A DNA stretch of 64,000 nucleotides from Xestospongia bergquistia (Eukaryota > Porifera > Demospongiae > Haplosclerida > Petrosiidae). Positions 13,185 through 28,655 of this stretch are shown here, piece after piece. The notes under the pieces are model-generated. The model made no database searches and was not told the DNA's origin. It saw nothing but the letters and a program-made list of their open reading frames with translations. A program made the position numbers and the translations under genes. Within the stretch, counting starts at the first letter, position 1; each line of letters opens with the position of its first letter. The stretch covers positions 4,849,501 to 4,913,500 of the forward strand of contig OZ014425.1 of NCBI GenBank assembly GCA_963965975.1. The letters run 5' to 3'.

Positions 13185-14687
13185 ATGACAACTTCCAGGC
13201 AATCTTCCTTCATATTTGAAGATGATGTGGAACGTTCACTCTCTCCAACAGGACATGCAAGGTCTGTGTGTAGTAATGACAAATGTCGCAAAAGCATACG
13301 ATATGATTGTCTACGATATTATCCTACAGGTTACGAAAGGAGTCAATGGGCTTCATCTTTGCTGATACAGACTTTAGACTCTCACACATAGAAGATAAAA
13401 ATGAAGGGGTGTGGTCTCGTATTGCTCATACTAAACACATACAATATATGAGAAAATATTTACGTCAACGAGCACAGAATGATTACATTCTTTGTTGTTT
13501 ACCTAAAAAGAATATTTGGAGAAAGAGAATAAAGAGTCTTGTAAATTCTAGGTAATAAAATGATAATCTGTCTCTTAATTCTCATTATTTACAGGTGGTT
13601 CAATTGGTGTATTGGTTTAATTGTTGTAATACATTGTATTCTATTAGCTGCATTATATATACCATATATGTCAAGAGACTACCACTCTGAGAGTCTTAGC
13701 GTGGTATGAATAGGACATGCTCTTAGAGCCATACCCTTTTTATAACCACACCCTTTTAGGTGTATGTTACTGTATTGTTCGAGCTGTTGTATATAGTAGA
13801 GGCAATTTTGAGAATTATAGCAGCTGGTTTGGTAATGCATCCTTTGTCTTATCTTCGTAAAGTCCAAAATGTTCTAGATGTAGCAGTGATAATATCAGGG
13901 TAAGGATTTTATTTTATGGTTTTATTAAAAATGATTCTATTTTTTCATTTAGTTTAATTTTTATCCTTGGACGCCAAGGTCGTACATTTGAATTATTTTC
14001 GGCTTTCATGTCACTAAGATTGATACGAGTCCTACTACAATTTAAAAGTATTTTAAGTCACGCCCCTAATCCACACTCATTAATTTGATATCCTCAAAAG
14101 GTGTTCAATTTATTTTTCGAGCTTTGGCCAGTTCGTTCTTGCCTTTACTTTACCTGAGTTGGTTAACATCCTGTGTAATGGGGTTTTTTGCACTGGTTGG
14201 ATTAGAGCTATTTAAAGGCAAACTACACAATGGTTGCTATGTTGATTACACTGATTATACTGGTCAGTATTTTTAATTATTTGTCATTATTTTCTCACTC
14301 TTTTAGAATTAACCAAGTCATATAGGGTTAGTGAGTATCCTTGTAGTATTGACATTCCTCTACCAGTGGGCAGTCACTATTGTAAGGATATTTCAAATCG
14401 GAGTTATTGTGATACCTGGTCTGAAGGGCCTAACAGTGGTCTTGTTGGATTCGATAATTTTGGGACAGCTCTTTTGACTGTGTTACAATGTATTACATTA
14501 GAAGGTTGGACATCTGTTCTTTATCTTGTGAGTTAAAGGACAGAGGAGAAGCCATTATTGATATGTTCTTGTATTTTATGTAGTATGAGTCTGTTTATGG
14601 TACACTATATGTCTGGATATATTTTTTGATGTTAATATCGTTTGGTTCTATATTTATGTTAAATCTATTACTTGGTGTCCTCACAAG

Positions 14688-14756
<69 letters not shown>

Positions 14757-15687
14757 TGTGTGTGTGTGATCAATCCTTTTTAAGATATCTTTATGTTCCT
14801 TCAACTTATCGGTCCATTCTTATATTTATATATCCATTTTTCAACCAGTGTATTTATTGGTGTCAGCGATCAACAAGAAGCTCGAGGTCGTTTTCGTATT
14901 CTTAAAGAGAAGAAAAAAATCAAAGAAGATTTGAATGGTTACCGTCATTGGTTAAATATAGGATGTAAGTACTTGATAAAAGGGTTTGATAAAATATTGA
15001 CCACACCCACCTTTGTAGTATCAGAAGAGGATGATTCAGCTAAAATGACTCGTTCTCGTTCATTACAACGTAAGTTGAAGTGTACTTAGTTTAACAAAGT
15101 GACGTGAGTAATACCTTTATTTATAGGACAATTAAGTCGTTATGCATTAGAGGACTCTTTTGATTCCTTTACTTGGTCAGACAGTGAAGATGAATTTGAA
15201 GAAGAAGAACGAAACGAAACAATTATTAAAACATCAAAATGGTAAGAATAGTTTTATTTATCTACTTTTTTTTATTTATTAATTCATCTGTTCATTAATC
15301 TATTTATTTACAGGGAGCCATTCTTATTAATTAACAAGAGAGTTCGATCTTTAGTCAGACATATTGTTAAATCACATGCATTTTTCTGGTTTATGATTAT
15401 TGTCATTTCAACAAACTTCATTTTATTAGCAGCTGATTTTTATCCTACAGTGCCAAAATGGGAACAATCACTTTGTGAGTTTTATATGATCTTGTTATGT
15501 TCTTACTCACTCCTCTTTCTCTCTAGTCATTATTAATTATATATATACTGCTGTCTATATTTTTGAATTCGTTCTCAAATTTTACGGACTGGGTCCTAAA
15601 ATTTATTTTGCTTCTCCTTTCAACAGATTTGATTGTTTTGTAAGTGACTTGCTATTAATATGGTCTCTGTTTTATTGTTTCTCTCTG

Positions 15688-15746
<59 letters not shown>

Positions 15747-18700
15747 CACTAGTGTACTCTGGTCAATATCTTAGATTTAATTGTGTTAGTCCACATCAAA
15801 CAAATTTATTTTTCAGTTAGTGAGGTAATCAATGTTTGTCGTGCTATAAGAATTATATCAGCTTTTAAATATACAAGGTAAAATGTCTTTACTCTGAAGT
15901 TTGATTATCTCTTTCACAAATACGTGTAGATATTGGGAAGGTATGAAGGCCATCATTACTACCTTCTCTGGAGTATGGATCACCATTTTAAGTGTTCTTG
16001 CTTTTCTTACGGCTTTTGATGTGTTTGTTGCTCTCTGTGGTATGAGATTAATTGGAACAAGGTGGGTGTGGCTGTTGGTGGGTGGGGTCATGATGCAGCA
16101 ACAAATTATTGCAGGTTATCTGTCACTGGTTTGGGTCATCCTTCGTTTAATAATTTCATTGATGCTTTTCTATTGGTTTTCCAAGTGGGTTACATCACAT
16201 TACTATCACATGATGGTCACATGATTATTTTATAGCTAACAACAACAGAAGACTGGAACTCTCTCATGTATCGTACTGCAGGCTCCTATACTTATGGTCA
16301 AAATGAGCCTTTTAGTAATAATTTCTTCATTGCTCTTAGTTATGTAGTCGTCATAATAGTCGGAGGATGTATCCATCCATTCTATAATCTATTCATCCAT
16401 TTTATAATCTATCCATCCATTCTATAATCTATTCATCCATTTTATAATCTATTCATCCATTTTGTAATCTATCCATCCATTTTATAATCTATTCATCCAT
16501 TTTATTCTTTTATCTGTTGCCTCATTTCATACATCCATAAACAATCCTCTCTATAATCCTTTCCTTGACCACACCCACTAGTTGTTATAGTAAATATATT
16601 TCTAGCGATAGCTGTTGATAAATTATCTGAGGTGAAGGCTGTTAAAGAAGATTCCTCTCATCGTTCAGAACAGAGAGAGGAGAAAAGACGAGAGAGAGAA
16701 GAGCAGCTATTGGCACTTAAAAATCCTTCTCAACCATCTAGTATAACTCAAACTTTACGTCGAGTATTGGTATTTTATTCTACTAGTCTTCAACAGCAAC
16801 AGGATCAACAACGAAGGAGAAGAAGACGAAGCAAAAGAAAGCATTCATCGTTGAGTGCACCTTCTAATAAAGCTGCACGTTCTTTTTCGCTAAGTATCCC
16901 TGTCAATACAGCTAGTATGAGGCGTTCGAGTTATGCTGCCACTCGTGCTATCTCTGATCCTGTGAAAGGGACTGAACTAGATGACGTTTTAGAAGATAAC
17001 CGCACTTCATTACCAGTAGCTCGAAAAGTCCTTTTAAAGAATCCTCTTGGAAGAGTACTAGATAGTCTCGGTCATTCTACAAATGCATACAAATCAACTC
17101 CACAAGATAGTTCCATAGAACTGACAAGATTGGATGTAGAAGCCACACCCATTGAAGAGAGTGTGGCACACAGATCGTATGATTTAGCTCAAGTGGAGTC
17201 CCAATTGTCATCTGGTTCACTGGAGAGTGGGACAGCACAAAGTTTATTAAGACCTGGTAAAAATAGACCTCAAAGTGCCACTTTAGCGGAACGTAAATTT
17301 TCAGACACTTTTGACAGTTTAGACTTTGAACGTACTCAATCTCTTCCCTGTACAACAGTTCCATCAGAGATAAATAAAAAACCTAGCAATGGAGGAGCTG
17401 CCCCTTTAGTAAACCCCACCCATACGGACTCTGTAGTGTCACCTGAAGATGCTTCCATTTCTCGTTTGGCTCGCAAGAGTTCTCTAGAGGAAATAGATCC
17501 CATACCACTTCCTGGAGATAATGAGTACAATACGAGGGAAACAGAGAGACAAAAGGTATTATCATGTCATTGTCATGGATACATAATTACTTCTCTTTTT
17601 AGAGATTTAAGGTTTTAAGGAAATGTGGAAATAAAGGTAATTTAATTAAATGCTATAATTATTGGATTTTTATTATTATTATGTAGTCATGGCGATATTA
17701 CATTGGTTATATAATTATTTGGGAACTATTGAACTGGACCCTCGGAATGAGTTAAAACAGATTCCTCCACATTCTTCCTTTTTTATACTAGCACCTGACA
17801 ACAGGTAGGGAAGAAAGAGAGTGTGTGTGTATGTATATCCTTGTATATTCTTGTATATCCTTGTATATTCTTGTATATTCATGTATATCCTTGTATATTC
17901 TTGTATATCCTTGTATATTCTTGTATATCCTTGTATATCCTTGTAGGTTTCGTGTCTGGTGTTATAAACTTGTAAAGGCCAAAGCCTTCCAGACTATTAC
18001 TTTTACAGTCATTTTTCTTAGCAGTGTTATCTTAGCATTAGAGACACCTCTTCCTGTTACCTCACGACTCTTCTGTTCTGTACAACAGACCATCGTCTTT
18101 TTTGATGTTTTCTTCCTTATCTGGTTCACTTTTGAATTTGTATTGAAGGTATCCAAGTAACCATGGTTGTCACGGTTACCATATTGTTATATAGATTCTT
18201 GTATTGGGTGTGTTCATACATCGCGGGTCTTATTTTCATGGATTGTTCAACATCATTGATTTCTTTGTTGTCGTGACAACATTTATTCCTATTGTTGTTT
18301 TCTTTTGGCAGCATAATTTTATAGGGTATTGTACAACTTAGCATAAATTGATTCCCTCTAACTTCCTCCATCCCTCTCTCTTAGGGATAGCTGTTTATCT
18401 TATAGTCATAATATTCCCACATCTATTAATTTGATAAGTTTACTTCGTGTTCTTCGACCATTAAGAGCTCTTCGAGTTGAGGGACTCTTTGTAAGATAGC
18501 AATTTCATGTCAGAGTTAACGAGTGTTTTTTTCTTAATTTACAGCTGGTAATTCAGGGTATTTTTGCATCATTAAGACGTATGGTATATGTATTTTTTAT
18601 TGGTATTCTTATTATGTTAATATTTGCTGTAATTGGAGTTCATTTATTTAAGGTACATTGTATGATGTCATTTGTTTGTTCATTTGATGTTTATTTTACA

Positions 18701-21700
18701 TTTGATTCTAGGGTCGATTTTTTTATTGCTCTGATTTAGTAACTTCAACTGAAGAAGACTGTCAGTAAGTTATTAAGTGGGTGTGGTCAATCAATTACTT
18801 AACTTACACACAGTGGAGAATATTTTACATATCCAACTGCCGACTTGAATTGTCCAATGGTATGACTTGTTAATTAGTAGGTGTGGTCTATTGTTATTAT
18901 TGTTATAGGTGTTAACTCGTATGTGGAAACGATGGAGTCTTTATTTTGATCATATTGGTTGGTCCTTTTTGTCTCTCTATACAATGATCACTAAAGAAGG
19001 ATGGCAACAGTAAGTTCCTTCAATTAATAAACAATAATTACTCTATTAATTTTTAAGTTAATTAATAATTGTTGCTATAGTGATTATCAATGAATTGTAT
19101 TATCTCTTTTTAGGATAATGTATCATGCAATAGATGCAGCTGGTGTTAATAAAGGTCCCAGACATAATGCATCTCAATATTCTCTGATATACTTCATTAT
19201 TTATATGGTCATTGTGACATTTTTCTTGATCAATTTACTTGTTGGTTTTGTCATTGTGACCTTTCAAGATGTTGGGATCAAATCATTTAAAGATTCTAAT
19301 CTAGATCGTAATCAGGTACACATCAAGATCATAGATGTGATGTTCTCATATGAAGATATGTCATTAATTCAATATTTGTATGAGACTATAAATAGCGTTC
19401 TTTCTGAGAGATTGTATTGTTGCTATGGTAACCTTATCGTTCTCTCTACAGAGAAATTGTCTGTATGTAGCTCTTACCTCTAATCCTCACAAGAAATACA
19501 TCCCAAAGTATTCTTGTCATGCTAAACTCTACCAGCTGGTTCATTCATGGATATTTCGTGCAGTGATCCTTATCATTGTATTTGTTAACATCATTGTCTT
19601 AGCAATCCAACATTATAACATGAATGAAACTGTTACCATGGCAATATATTGGGCTAATGTTGGGTTTACTGTGCTCTTTGCTCTGGAAGCTCTATTTAAA
19701 TTAGTAGTACTTACACCAGCTGTAAGTTGTTAGATGACATGTCCTTTTACTTAATGTTTTTAGCATTATTTTCGGAGTCTGTCAAGAGGTTTTGAGTTTT
19801 TGATTGTGTTGGCATCTCTCCTTGAATTTATTTTACAAAGAACAGTGTTACTACCGGTAAGGGTTCTGTTGAGGTAATGTTTACTTGTGCATTTTCTCCC
19901 TCTCCCCCCTCCCCCCCAGAATGAGTTATGGAGATATTCTCACATATTCAGTTCATTAAGAGTGTTACGACTAATACAGATAACAAAAAATACTAAACTT
20001 ATTCTCTGGACAATCCTCCGCTCACTTGAGGTATGTAGCTCCTATTGTTTCTTTGTAACCACACCCACTTTTTTATTAGATATTTCCATGGGTTGGTGTA
20101 CTGATGATAGTTTTATTATATACGTATGCTCTCACTGGAATGCAAGTTAGTGTCATATGACTCTCATGTGATTGTCATGTGATGATTTCTATTCAGTTAT
20201 TTGGTCAGATAGAAGTAGCTTCCATTGACAAAAGTGCTACTAATGCCATTCATCGATATAATAACTTTGGAAATTTTCCCCAAGCAATGCTTGTCATGAT
20301 AAGGTAGCAAAACTCCTCCCATATACTCCACCCACTATAATTGCCATAATAGATGTTTTACTGGAGAAAATTGGCAACAAATCATGTTAAGTTCTGTGAG
20401 TGCTTCATGCGCTCCCAACTCTGTTTATAATAACACTGTGTGTGGTAGTGATATCACTTACTTTTTTTATCCATCTTTCTTTTTTATCAGTTCTATTCTA
20501 GTAAGTATATCGTAAACAACATTTAGTGAATATATTGTTTTGTGTGTGTAGGTACTCAATTTGTTTGTAGCCATTTTGATTGATAATTTTGATTACTTCA
20601 TTCGTGACAAGGCCATTTTAGGATCACATAATCTCACTGAATTTCCTGCTCTATGGGCAAAGAAGGATCCTACAGCAAGGCAAGTCCCAGCTTGTCTATC
20701 TTCTAGTTTATTCTTTTATTATATGCAGTGGGAAGATGCATCATAATGATGTCATTGAAATGATGCGATCTGTTAATCCACCACTTGGATGGGGTAAATT
20801 ATGTCCTCAGTTAATGGCGTACAAAGTAGGTGGAACTTTTAATAACTAGACTTTATTTGACAGATTCACAGAGAATGATGGCACTTAATATACCCTTGGA
20901 TGAAGAAGGGCGGGTCACATTTAATGCTACATTGTTTGCTATTGTTCGACATACTTTATTAATTGATGTACAAGGTCTGTGATGTCATTATTATTTCATT
21001 ATTATTTCAGTCTCATTCTCATTCCAGAACTACGCAATAAACTTCAATCTTTATTTCCAAGTATTCCAAAAAGAACTTTTGACAATGTCCTCCCTGAACG
21101 ACCAGGTAAGTTAATTAGACTGGATCAAATAAAATTTTAATTTTATAATAGACTGGTTCTCATACTGTTTGTAATTCTTTAGAATGGACTACTGGACATG
21201 AGTATGCAGCATTACTCATACAACAATATTGGAGAAAATGGAAACTAGATGAACAAAGGAGATTATCAGAAGCTAATCCTCAACGTCGTATCAATATAGT
21301 ATGGAACTCAAAGTATAGGCTTGAGACTTTGTACTTGTTTAGGTATTTCGTCGTGTACCAGATATGGGACCTACATTGTTACAGAGACGCCTTACTGTAA
21401 TAAATTGGGTACGAGGGAGGAGGGGTGATATTATAGTTACTATTGTTGTATTGTAGGGTAACAATCAATTGGAACTTTCCCCTGCGTCATCCCCAAATTT
21501 AGTTAGACCTCATCTTAGTCCAGAGGAGCAACTTGGATTTTCTCCTTCACACTCTCCATCATCAACTTCTGTTGTACCTGTTACACGGCGTTCTTTTCTT
21601 ACACGTCTTGCAACTATTGAAGAATCAAAATCAGATACTATGTCTCCTCCACCTCAACTAAGTTCCTCTCCATCTCCTGCTCCTTCTCCTCAACATAGTA

Positions 21701-21900
21701 GTCCTGCTCCTTCTCCTCAACCCAGACTTAGTCCTGCTCCTTCTCCTCAACGTAGGCTTAGTCCTGTTCCTTCTCCTCCAGTGGTCACTCGAAGATTTAG
21801 TAGTATATCTGAATCAGACACTATGTTTGCCACACCCACTGGCTCTCTTGTTTCCTTAGAAACAGATGAACTGAAGTTACCCTTGGAAACATCAGTCTAA
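13185..21900 (+). CDS. CACNA1: Voltage-gated calcium channel alpha1 subunit (Cav1/Cav2 type), spliced
   Basis: A four-repeat pore-forming channel of the plasma membrane. Repeat I starts near 13590, II near 15310, III near 17700 and IV near 19550. Selectivity-loop motifs are TLEGW (I, ~14500), TTEDW (II, ~16247), TKEGW (III, ~18990) and TGENW (IV, ~20355), giving the EEEE ring of high-voltage-activated calcium channels rather than the EEDD of Cav3 or the DEKA of Nav. After IS6 an AID-like motif, [12 protein letters not shown] (~14920), keeps the Leu, Gly, Tyr and Trp that bind Cav-beta. After IVS6 comes [16 protein letters not shown], then a pre-IQ region and an IQ motif, [12 protein letters not shown] (~21215), closer to the Cav1 form. 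The start is [16 protein letters not shown] with a first intron at 13262-13329 (frame kept, AG|G). The II-III loop (16632-17560) and the Ser/Pro-rich tail are long and disordered. The S4 helices of I, II and IV are charge-poor (see findings). Confidence 0.93.
14690..14769. repeat. (TG)n microsatellite in a calcium channel intron
   Basis: About 38 TG units start right at the 5' splice site that follows IS6 (ctcacaag|gtctgtgtg). Joining across this intron gives LGVLT then [10 protein letters not shown]. The minus-strand frame through it reads as poly(His-Thr) and is not a gene. Confidence 0.92.
15680..15743. repeat. (CT)n microsatellite in a calcium channel intron
   Basis: A CT-rich run that becomes pure (CT)n lies in the intron between the S2 and S3 regions of repeat II and forms an extended polypyrimidine tract before the acceptor. 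Confidence 0.85.
16370..16510. repeat. 20-bp minisatellite (CATCCATTTTATAATCTATT)n
   Basis: About seven tandem copies with a 20-bp period lie in the intron that interrupts IIS6 of the calcium channel. Units differ by single bases (ATTC/ATCC, TTTA/TCTA/TTTG). Confidence 0.88.
17828..17945. repeat. 10-bp minisatellite (CTTGTATATC/TTGTATATTC)n
   Basis: About eleven copies of a 10-bp unit fill the intron upstream of repeat III S1 of the calcium channel. The last copy runs straight into the acceptor (cttgtag|gtttcgtg). Confidence 0.88.
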
Positions 21901-22262
21901 CATTCCAAGTATCACTTATTTTTAACTTTAAATGTTTTTGTATAAATTTGGTGTATTTTTTTATTTGCAATGAATTTATGACACCTTCCAAGTTATTAGT
22001 TGTAATAATTAATAGAATTAAATACTTGACATTTACTAAATAAGTCATTAATACATTTTGTGTAAAAATAATACAAAAAAACAAACAAGATAAAAATAAT
22101 AATAAAATAATATAATATGCACCTGCAATAAAATATTTAGCTGGACTTTTCTACTCCAAAGTTAAGAGCAACAACAAACATAAAATGTCTATTAATGTAG
22201 TATTGGTGGTTGGTCAGTAGGCTGAGATAGAAAGAATAGAGTTTGATATAGAAACAATGCGA
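21901..22262. other. Tail-to-tail intergenic region, calcium channel / CDK16-like
   Basis: An AT-rich 362-bp gap between two stop codons that must hold both 3' UTRs. On the plus strand it is mostly A/T. On the minus strand ATTTTATTGCAGG near 22128 (AATAAA read on the plus strand) marks a low-complexity stretch. I see no gene here. Confidence 0.6.
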
Positions 22263-26344
<4,082 letters not shown>

Positions 26345-26587
26345 GTCTGCACAGCTGGATACCTGTGTCAGTATTTCCTCTTGAAGCAATTCTGTTAGCT
26401 CTTGTTAAATAGGATTTTGCATACTGCAGCAAGACGAGTTATAAAGATTTGAACCACGCCCTTCTAGTTTTACCGTAATAGATCAAATCATACGGAGAAA
26501 CTATTTAATTATTGTTAGTCAAAAATATTAAAAATTAATAATAAATTATAAATATACTTAGGTTAAGTATCTATTAACGAATAATAT
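26345..26587. other. Intergenic region between ANKRD16 3' end and CDK16-like first exon
   Basis: A 243-bp gap between two minus-strand genes. It must carry the 3' UTR of ANKRD16 and the promoter of the longer CDK16-like transcript. It is AT-rich on the ANKRD16 side; I recognise no specific site. Confidence 0.5.
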
Positions 26588-28547
26588 TTATTTTCTTTGA
26601 TGTTGAACAAGAATTTTCACTGCTTGATCTCCTTCACGGGCTTTTCTGGCAATATCTAAAGCTGAAATACAGCACATATAAAATTATAAGAAGTGATACA
26701 AAGTTTAACATATGTGTGCACACACATGTACCAGTTCTTCCTTGACTATCAGTAGTACTTGGATCAGAACCAAATTGCAATAAAAGAACTATAGCGTCAG
26801 CTTGTCCTTCCTGGAAATCAAGCAATATTTAACTATTAATTTATTTTCCAGTCTTCACTTGTCTACTGACTTTAGCAGCATAATGTAATGGAGTAGTACC
26901 ATTTCTACCAGCTGTTTTATTTACATCACTACCTTCAGTAATTATGTAGTCCAGTACTTGTACAGAGCCAGCCTGTGCACCAAGATGTATGCATCGACGA
27001 CCTAGTACATCTTCTTGATATAAATTTGCCTATTAATAAATTTAACATCAATTAAATTAAAAATTATAAGAACATACTCCAGATTTTAATAAAAATTGTG
27101 TCACATTCAAATGGTTACCACGTACAGCATCCATTAATGGAGATATACCACAACTATCTGTAGCATTAACATCATAACCACACCTACACAGTTAAACCAT
27201 ACCCATATATATAGATATGGATAGGTCTCAGAATGTTAACTCCAATTACATCAACTCCCACAATACCAATTCTCAAAATGTCAACTATTAAGAGTCAGTT
27301 ATACTATATTATACAATATTTTTTATATTACAATAGTATATTTATAATAATTCAAAGTCCAACAATATACAATATTCTTTACAAAATTCTTTATCATCCT
27401 TTCCCTTTTCTAATAGTTAAATATCTATATCCTCTAATATATATATCTTCCACCTTGTGTGTAGCAAAAAATTGTATTCCATCATAAACTGAGTAAATAT
27501 TGCTAAACTATTACTTTCATATGATGAACTATCTGACTTAGTTTTTGTTTACACCAAAAAACATCATAGACCATATAAGGCTATTATGCTAAGAAGTAAT
27601 TTATAGAGACTGCTGTTTGGTTGATTACTAGACATATCACTAACTTATTATCTAAAAACTAATTTTAATATATATAATGAAAGTTGGTATTTTGGGAGTT
27701 GAAATTTTGGGAAGTACCTATGACATTTTTGACTTACTTCTTGTGAAATAGTTGCATGGCTTCCAATCTTCCATGCAATGCTACCTATAATAACTTAATA
27801 ACTAGTGTTAATAACTAACTGGTTATTAATACTGTATGTAGAGGGGTGCGTCCATTATTGCTTCTTGTGTCCCAACAAAATGGATCAACCTTTAACAGAT
27901 GAAGAAGAACATCTACATTACCTTCTCTATAAAAGTTGATTATATAATATGTACATGTAGTAATATATTACCTTGATGCTATGTGAAAAGGGGTCCAACC
28001 ATCTTTGTTAGTCAATTTCAGAGAGGCTCCATAATCTATTAATGTTGTCACTATGTTCAGATCACTTTTAGAACAAGCCAACATTAATGGTGTCCTATAT
28101 AACAGCTGGTATATACAACAAACTATTATACTTGTATATGTACTATGCTATACATTGTATGACATAGTCTGCATGTAATAACATGAGTATGTATGTACAT
28201 ATGTGTGTAACATCTGACCAATCAGCTCTCTTCAAACAGTCGACATAGCAACCAGTTTCTATTAGATAGCAAACACATTCCATATGACCATTCTGAGCTG
28301 CTTCATGCAAAGCATTTTTGCCATCAGAGTTAACATGATTTAGTCCTATCCCAATCTTTTCATGCAATTGTCTCATGATAATCATGTGACCATGTCGAGC
28401 AGCAATGTGAAAAGCAGTATCACCATTTCGGTTGGTTGCCATGATGACGTCGTATGGTGATGTCTTTCCCATTAGTGTTTGATAATAGGAAAGATCAGGT
28501 AGTATTCCGCCTTGTATCTTTCGATGTAGTTCAGTCACGTGATCCAT
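26588..28547 (-). CDS. ANKRD16: Ankyrin-repeat protein ANKRD16, spliced
   Basis: In vertebrates ANKRD16 binds alanyl-tRNA synthetase and captures wrongly activated serine, protecting against mistranslation. The minus-strand gene starts MDHVTELHRKIQGG (ATG 28547) and encodes about nine ankyrin repeats with typical motifs (GDTAFHIAARHGH, GKNALHEAAQNGH, TTPLHYAAKEGQ). It is assigned to ANKRD16 rather than another ankyrin protein by VDCLKRADW followed by TPLMLAC and by NKDGWTPFHIASREGN; vertebrate ANKRD16 has VDCLKKADWTPLMMAC and NKDGWNSFHIASREGD at the same place. The C-terminus is ILVQHQRK, TAA at 26590-26588. One intron (about 27190-27720) is ten times the usual length because it holds an inverted-repeat element. 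The gene is head-to-head with SLC35B4, 108 bp apart. Confidence 0.9.
27224..27719. mobile_element. Candidate MITE in an ANKRD16 intron
   Basis: The two ends are imperfect inverted repeats. The left end has GGTCTCAGAATGTTAACTCC, then TCAACTCCCACAATACCAAT (~27256). The right end, reverse complemented, has GGTACTTCCC, then TCAACTCCCAAAATACCAAC. Both ends are flanked by TA, as expected for a Tc1/mariner-type target duplication. The roughly 500-bp inside is AT-rich with no transposase. A short left-end spacer breaks the symmetry, so it may be old or rearranged. Confidence 0.5.
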
Positions 28548-28655
28548 CTCCCTCTGACCTGTTACCTGTTCCTCAAACCCCGCCCCCTTTTAAAAAGGGT
28601 GTTGGCCGACTTACAAAAGGAGGTGGAGCTCGATTATTATACCGCTTTGTGTGAA
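28548..28655. promoter_or_regulatory. Bidirectional promoter region, ANKRD16 / SLC35B4
   Basis: 108 bp separate two divergent ATGs. The region has CCCCGCCCCC near 28576, a GC-box-like site that stands out in this AT-rich DNA, followed by a short A/T run (TTTTAAAAAGGG). A CACGTG E-box overlaps the ANKRD16 start (28537-28542) within the codons for His-Val. Confidence 0.55.

Noticed and set aside
12851..13297. Longer N-terminus for QARS starting at 13297
   Set aside because: The extra residues overlap the calcium channel first exon and do not resemble any QARS; the Met at 13024 aligns with the family.
14595..14804. Minus-strand frame with a His-Thr repeat
   Set aside because: (TG)n microsatellite read on the other strand inside a calcium channel intron.
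27233..27487. Plus-strand frame rich in Ile, Tyr and Pro
   Set aside because: AT-rich intronic sequence inside the candidate MITE; no domain and no splice context.
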